Shown one piece after another: positions 52,136 through 52,557 of a stretch of 52,557 bases of DNA. A program made the position numbers and the translations under genes. Positions within the stretch are counted from its first letter, which is position 1. Each line of letters begins with the position of its first letter. This stretch comes from Mucilaginibacter gossypii (GTDB lineage: Bacteria > Bacteroidota > Bacteroidia > Sphingobacteriales > Sphingobacteriaceae). The notes below the pieces were generated by a model. The model was given only the letters and a program-made list of their open reading frames with translations, had not been told where the DNA came from and did not search any database. Where the stretch lies: the NCBI RefSeq assembly GCF_900100945.1, contig NZ_FNCG01000028.1, positions 1-52,557 of the forward strand, given 5' to 3'.

Positions 52136-52557
52136 GGGCAAAGTCGTAGTTCCCGGGTAAAGCGGCATAAGTGTTCAGAAGAAATAAAAAAAGCGAAGGA
52201 TTGCGCGATTCCCCTCTTGAGAGTAATAGCCCATCAAGAGGCAGTAGCCATTTTGTTAATTAAAAAGTTAAACACCTGGTTATTGCCTCTATTGTTATAT
52301 TTAAATGTGAACTCATTCAGGTATGATTGCAAATGTCTGAGCGATACTTTATGGTATTGACCATATATCCCCCGTTTTAACAATGTCCAAAAGCCCTCAA
52401 TCGTATTGGTGTGATACTCTCCCCGGGCATACTCTTCTTTTTCCTTGTTTAATACCTGATGTTCACGGAATATTTTATTTAAACCGGCATATCCACCAAA
52501 GCCGTCCGTTACAATAGTAGCATCTGTGCTCACTGATTGTTCAACAATGGGTTTGAG
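52136..52557 (-). mobile_element. IS1595-type insertion sequence, right part (continues beyond window)
   Basis: The transposase gene below plus about 98 bases up to a probable element end near 52136 (AGGGCAAAGTCGTAGTTCCC). The exact end and target duplication cannot be fixed because the other end lies outside the window. Confidence 0.5.
52234..52557 (-). CDS. IS1595-family transposase, C-terminal part (runs off window)
   Basis: 107 codons are visible. TNTIEGFWTLLKRGIYG and YLNEFTFKYNNR are the C-terminal DDE signatures of ISXO2/IS1595 transposases. The frame is open to the last base of the window (LKPIVEQSVSTDATIVTDGF), so a GTG at 52533 is not the true start. The enzyme appears intact over the visible part. 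Confidence 0.88.
   Translation of the reverse strand, partial: LKPIVEQSVSTDATIVTDGFGGYAGLNKIFREHQVLNKEKEEYARGEYHTNTIEGFWTLLKRGIYGQYHKVSLRHLQSYLNEFTFKYNNRGNNQVFNFLINKMATAS

Noticed and set aside
1..52557. Search for CRISPR arrays, tRNA and rRNA genes
   Set aside because: No regularly spaced direct repeats and no recognisable tRNA or rRNA sequence were seen by reading; a covariance-model scan would be needed to exclude small RNAs.

Overview
The window looks like a chromosomal segment of a Bacteroidota bacterium, most likely in Sphingobacteriaceae (Mucilaginibacter or Pedobacter type); the genus is an inference from gene content. The evidence is weak or absent Shine-Dalgarno sites, several TTTG/TTG-N17-21-TAnnTTTG promoters, a LytTR two-component pair beside a TonB-receptor-like barrel, many AraC regulators, a DUF5107-TPR protein in a galactoside operon, and intergenic regions full of palindromic repeats. 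No rRNA, tRNA or CRISPR was recognised.

Layout. 1-620: 3' end of an IS3-type transposase, a long hairpin and composite repeats. 616-3093 (minus): AraC regulator, RclC/DUF417 membrane protein, AhpD-like protein and SnoaL-like protein, probably one stress-response unit. 3316-6528: class-V aminotransferase and GNAT genes divergent from a MocR-type regulator. 6688-14469: TPR histidine kinase, DUF1801 protein, LytTR response regulator and kinase, and an outer-membrane receptor. 14530-23740: AraC regulator divergent from a four-gene alpha-galactoside operon (mutarotase, sugar porter, DUF5107-TPR protein, secreted GH36 alpha-galactosidase) ending in a strong terminator. 24065-31423: lipoprotein, PAS-AraC regulator, DUF6265 protein, pentapeptide-repeat protein, M1 peptidase, small protein, NUDIX hydrolase and PlsC. 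31597-32202: a REP-associated tyrosine transposase (RAYT) enclosed by two inverted palindromes. 32595-37241: YkuK-like protein, sulfurtransferase, SRPBCC protein, a DeoR regulator with an MFS exporter, and a 5'(3')-deoxyribonucleotidase. 37312-40765 (minus): acyltransferase, carbohydrate-esterase-like hydrolase and outer-membrane barrel. 41153-47611: radical SAM protein, hypotheticals, a second RAYT with different palindromes, and a methyltransferase divergent from an AraC regulator. 47612-52557: an accessory-looking end with a two-gene membrane operon, a solitary FRG-domain protein, a RepA-like ATPase and an IS1595 element running off the window.

The strongest unusual signal lies between genes. 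At least five families of intergenic palindromes recur here, and two of them closely flank two different RAYT genes. This fits two independent RAYT/REP systems at work in one genome segment. One family (GCGTCATTGCGAGG) shows a compensatory base change across its stem, and another (GTTGGTGTTGTCACC) forms a nested palindrome at 40988-41083. Other candidates for follow-up are the 83-aa/177-aa membrane protein pair with its own consensus promoter, the FRG protein, the acyltransferase/esterase/barrel operon, and the TTGCAA operator array at the deoR promoter.
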